64,000 bases of DNA from a virus. The notes beneath the pieces are model-generated. The model was not told where the DNA came from and searched no databases. It saw only the letters and a program-made list of their open reading frames with translations. How positions within the stretch are numbered: position 1 is the stretch's first letter; the number at the start of each line of letters is the position of its first letter. Shown here in pieces: positions 63,913-64,000 of this stretch. A program made the position numbers and the translations under genes. The stretch covers positions 25,066 through 89,065 of the IMG/VR virus record IMGVR_UViG_3300008954_000024, one strand, 5' to 3'.

Positions 63913-64000
63913 GCGGGTATGGTGAAATTTGGTAAACACAAGGGGCTTAAAACCCCTCGACCATTAGGTCTTGCCGGTTCAAGTCCGGCTACCCGTACCA
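63913..64000 (+). tRNA. tRNA-Leu (anticodon UAA), CCA encoded
   Basis: All arms fold: acceptor GCGGGTA/TACCCGT (one G-U pair), D stem GTG/CAC, anticodon stem AGGGG/CCCCT with loop CTTAAAA (anticodon TAA), a long variable arm with GACC/GGTC, T stem GCCGG/CCGGC, discriminator A and genomic CCA ending at the last base of the window. More tRNAs may lie beyond the edge. Confidence 0.96.

Overview
The window looks like 64 kb of a large tailed double-stranded DNA phage (Caudoviricetes). Genes are tightly packed, almost all on the + strand, and many neighbours overlap by 1-8 bases. The replication proteins are T4-like (gp32-type SSB, UvsX, FEN/RNase H, DnaB-family helicase). There are also tail-fibre genes, an endolysin, lysis-type membrane proteins, a phage sigma factor and a tRNA. 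Predicted lipoproteins and spanin-like proteins point to a Gram-negative host. Marine origin is only an impression from family resemblance. The genome continues past both ends: the first gene is cut at its 5' end and the last tRNA ends exactly at base 64000. No gene-free stretch exceeds about 240 bases.

Layout. 1-9.2 kb: replication/recombination core, a class II ribonucleotide reductase, a ClpP-like protease, a hot-dog thioesterase and an amidase endolysin. 9.2-19.7 kb: three repeat-rich fibre genes that share modules, ended by a strong hairpin. 19.7-36.8 kb: DNA repair (MBD4-like and Fpg/Nei-like glycosylases), nucleotide metabolism (dUTPase-like proteins, ThyX, deoxyribosyltransferase, thymidine kinase, dCMP deaminase, a kinase/TS-like fusion), DnaJ, DnaK, a PolIII-alpha type DNA polymerase, an epimerase, a cupin and a DHH phosphoesterase. 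The only minus-strand gene (phosphoesterase, 21.4-22.1 kb) lies here. 36.8-53.6 kb: virion-type proteins, a lysis-like cassette, and proteins beginning with a short amphipathic Leu/Arg/Glu helix, several carrying enzyme folds (SOD, pterin dehydratase, nucleotidyltransferases, a 1429-residue multi-enzyme). 53.6-64 kb: GroEL, a sigma factor without its -35 domain followed by a small HTH protein that could supply it, a methyltransferase, two lipoproteins, GreA and tRNA.

How it may work together. The phage appears to carry its own dNTP supply, polymerase, base-excision repair and chaperones. A recurrent AT motif close to GATATTTAAT lies 18-128 bases upstream of fibre, virion and tagged-protein genes and was not seen before replication genes. 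With the truncated sigma this suggests a T4-like late programme based on a -10-type element without a -35. The strongest candidates for something undescribed are the split sigma with its putative late promoters, the helix-tagged enzyme set, and the NTase / phosphoesterase / multi-nucleotidyltransferase cluster at 45.5-51.7 kb. All functions are read from motifs by eye; no database search was run.
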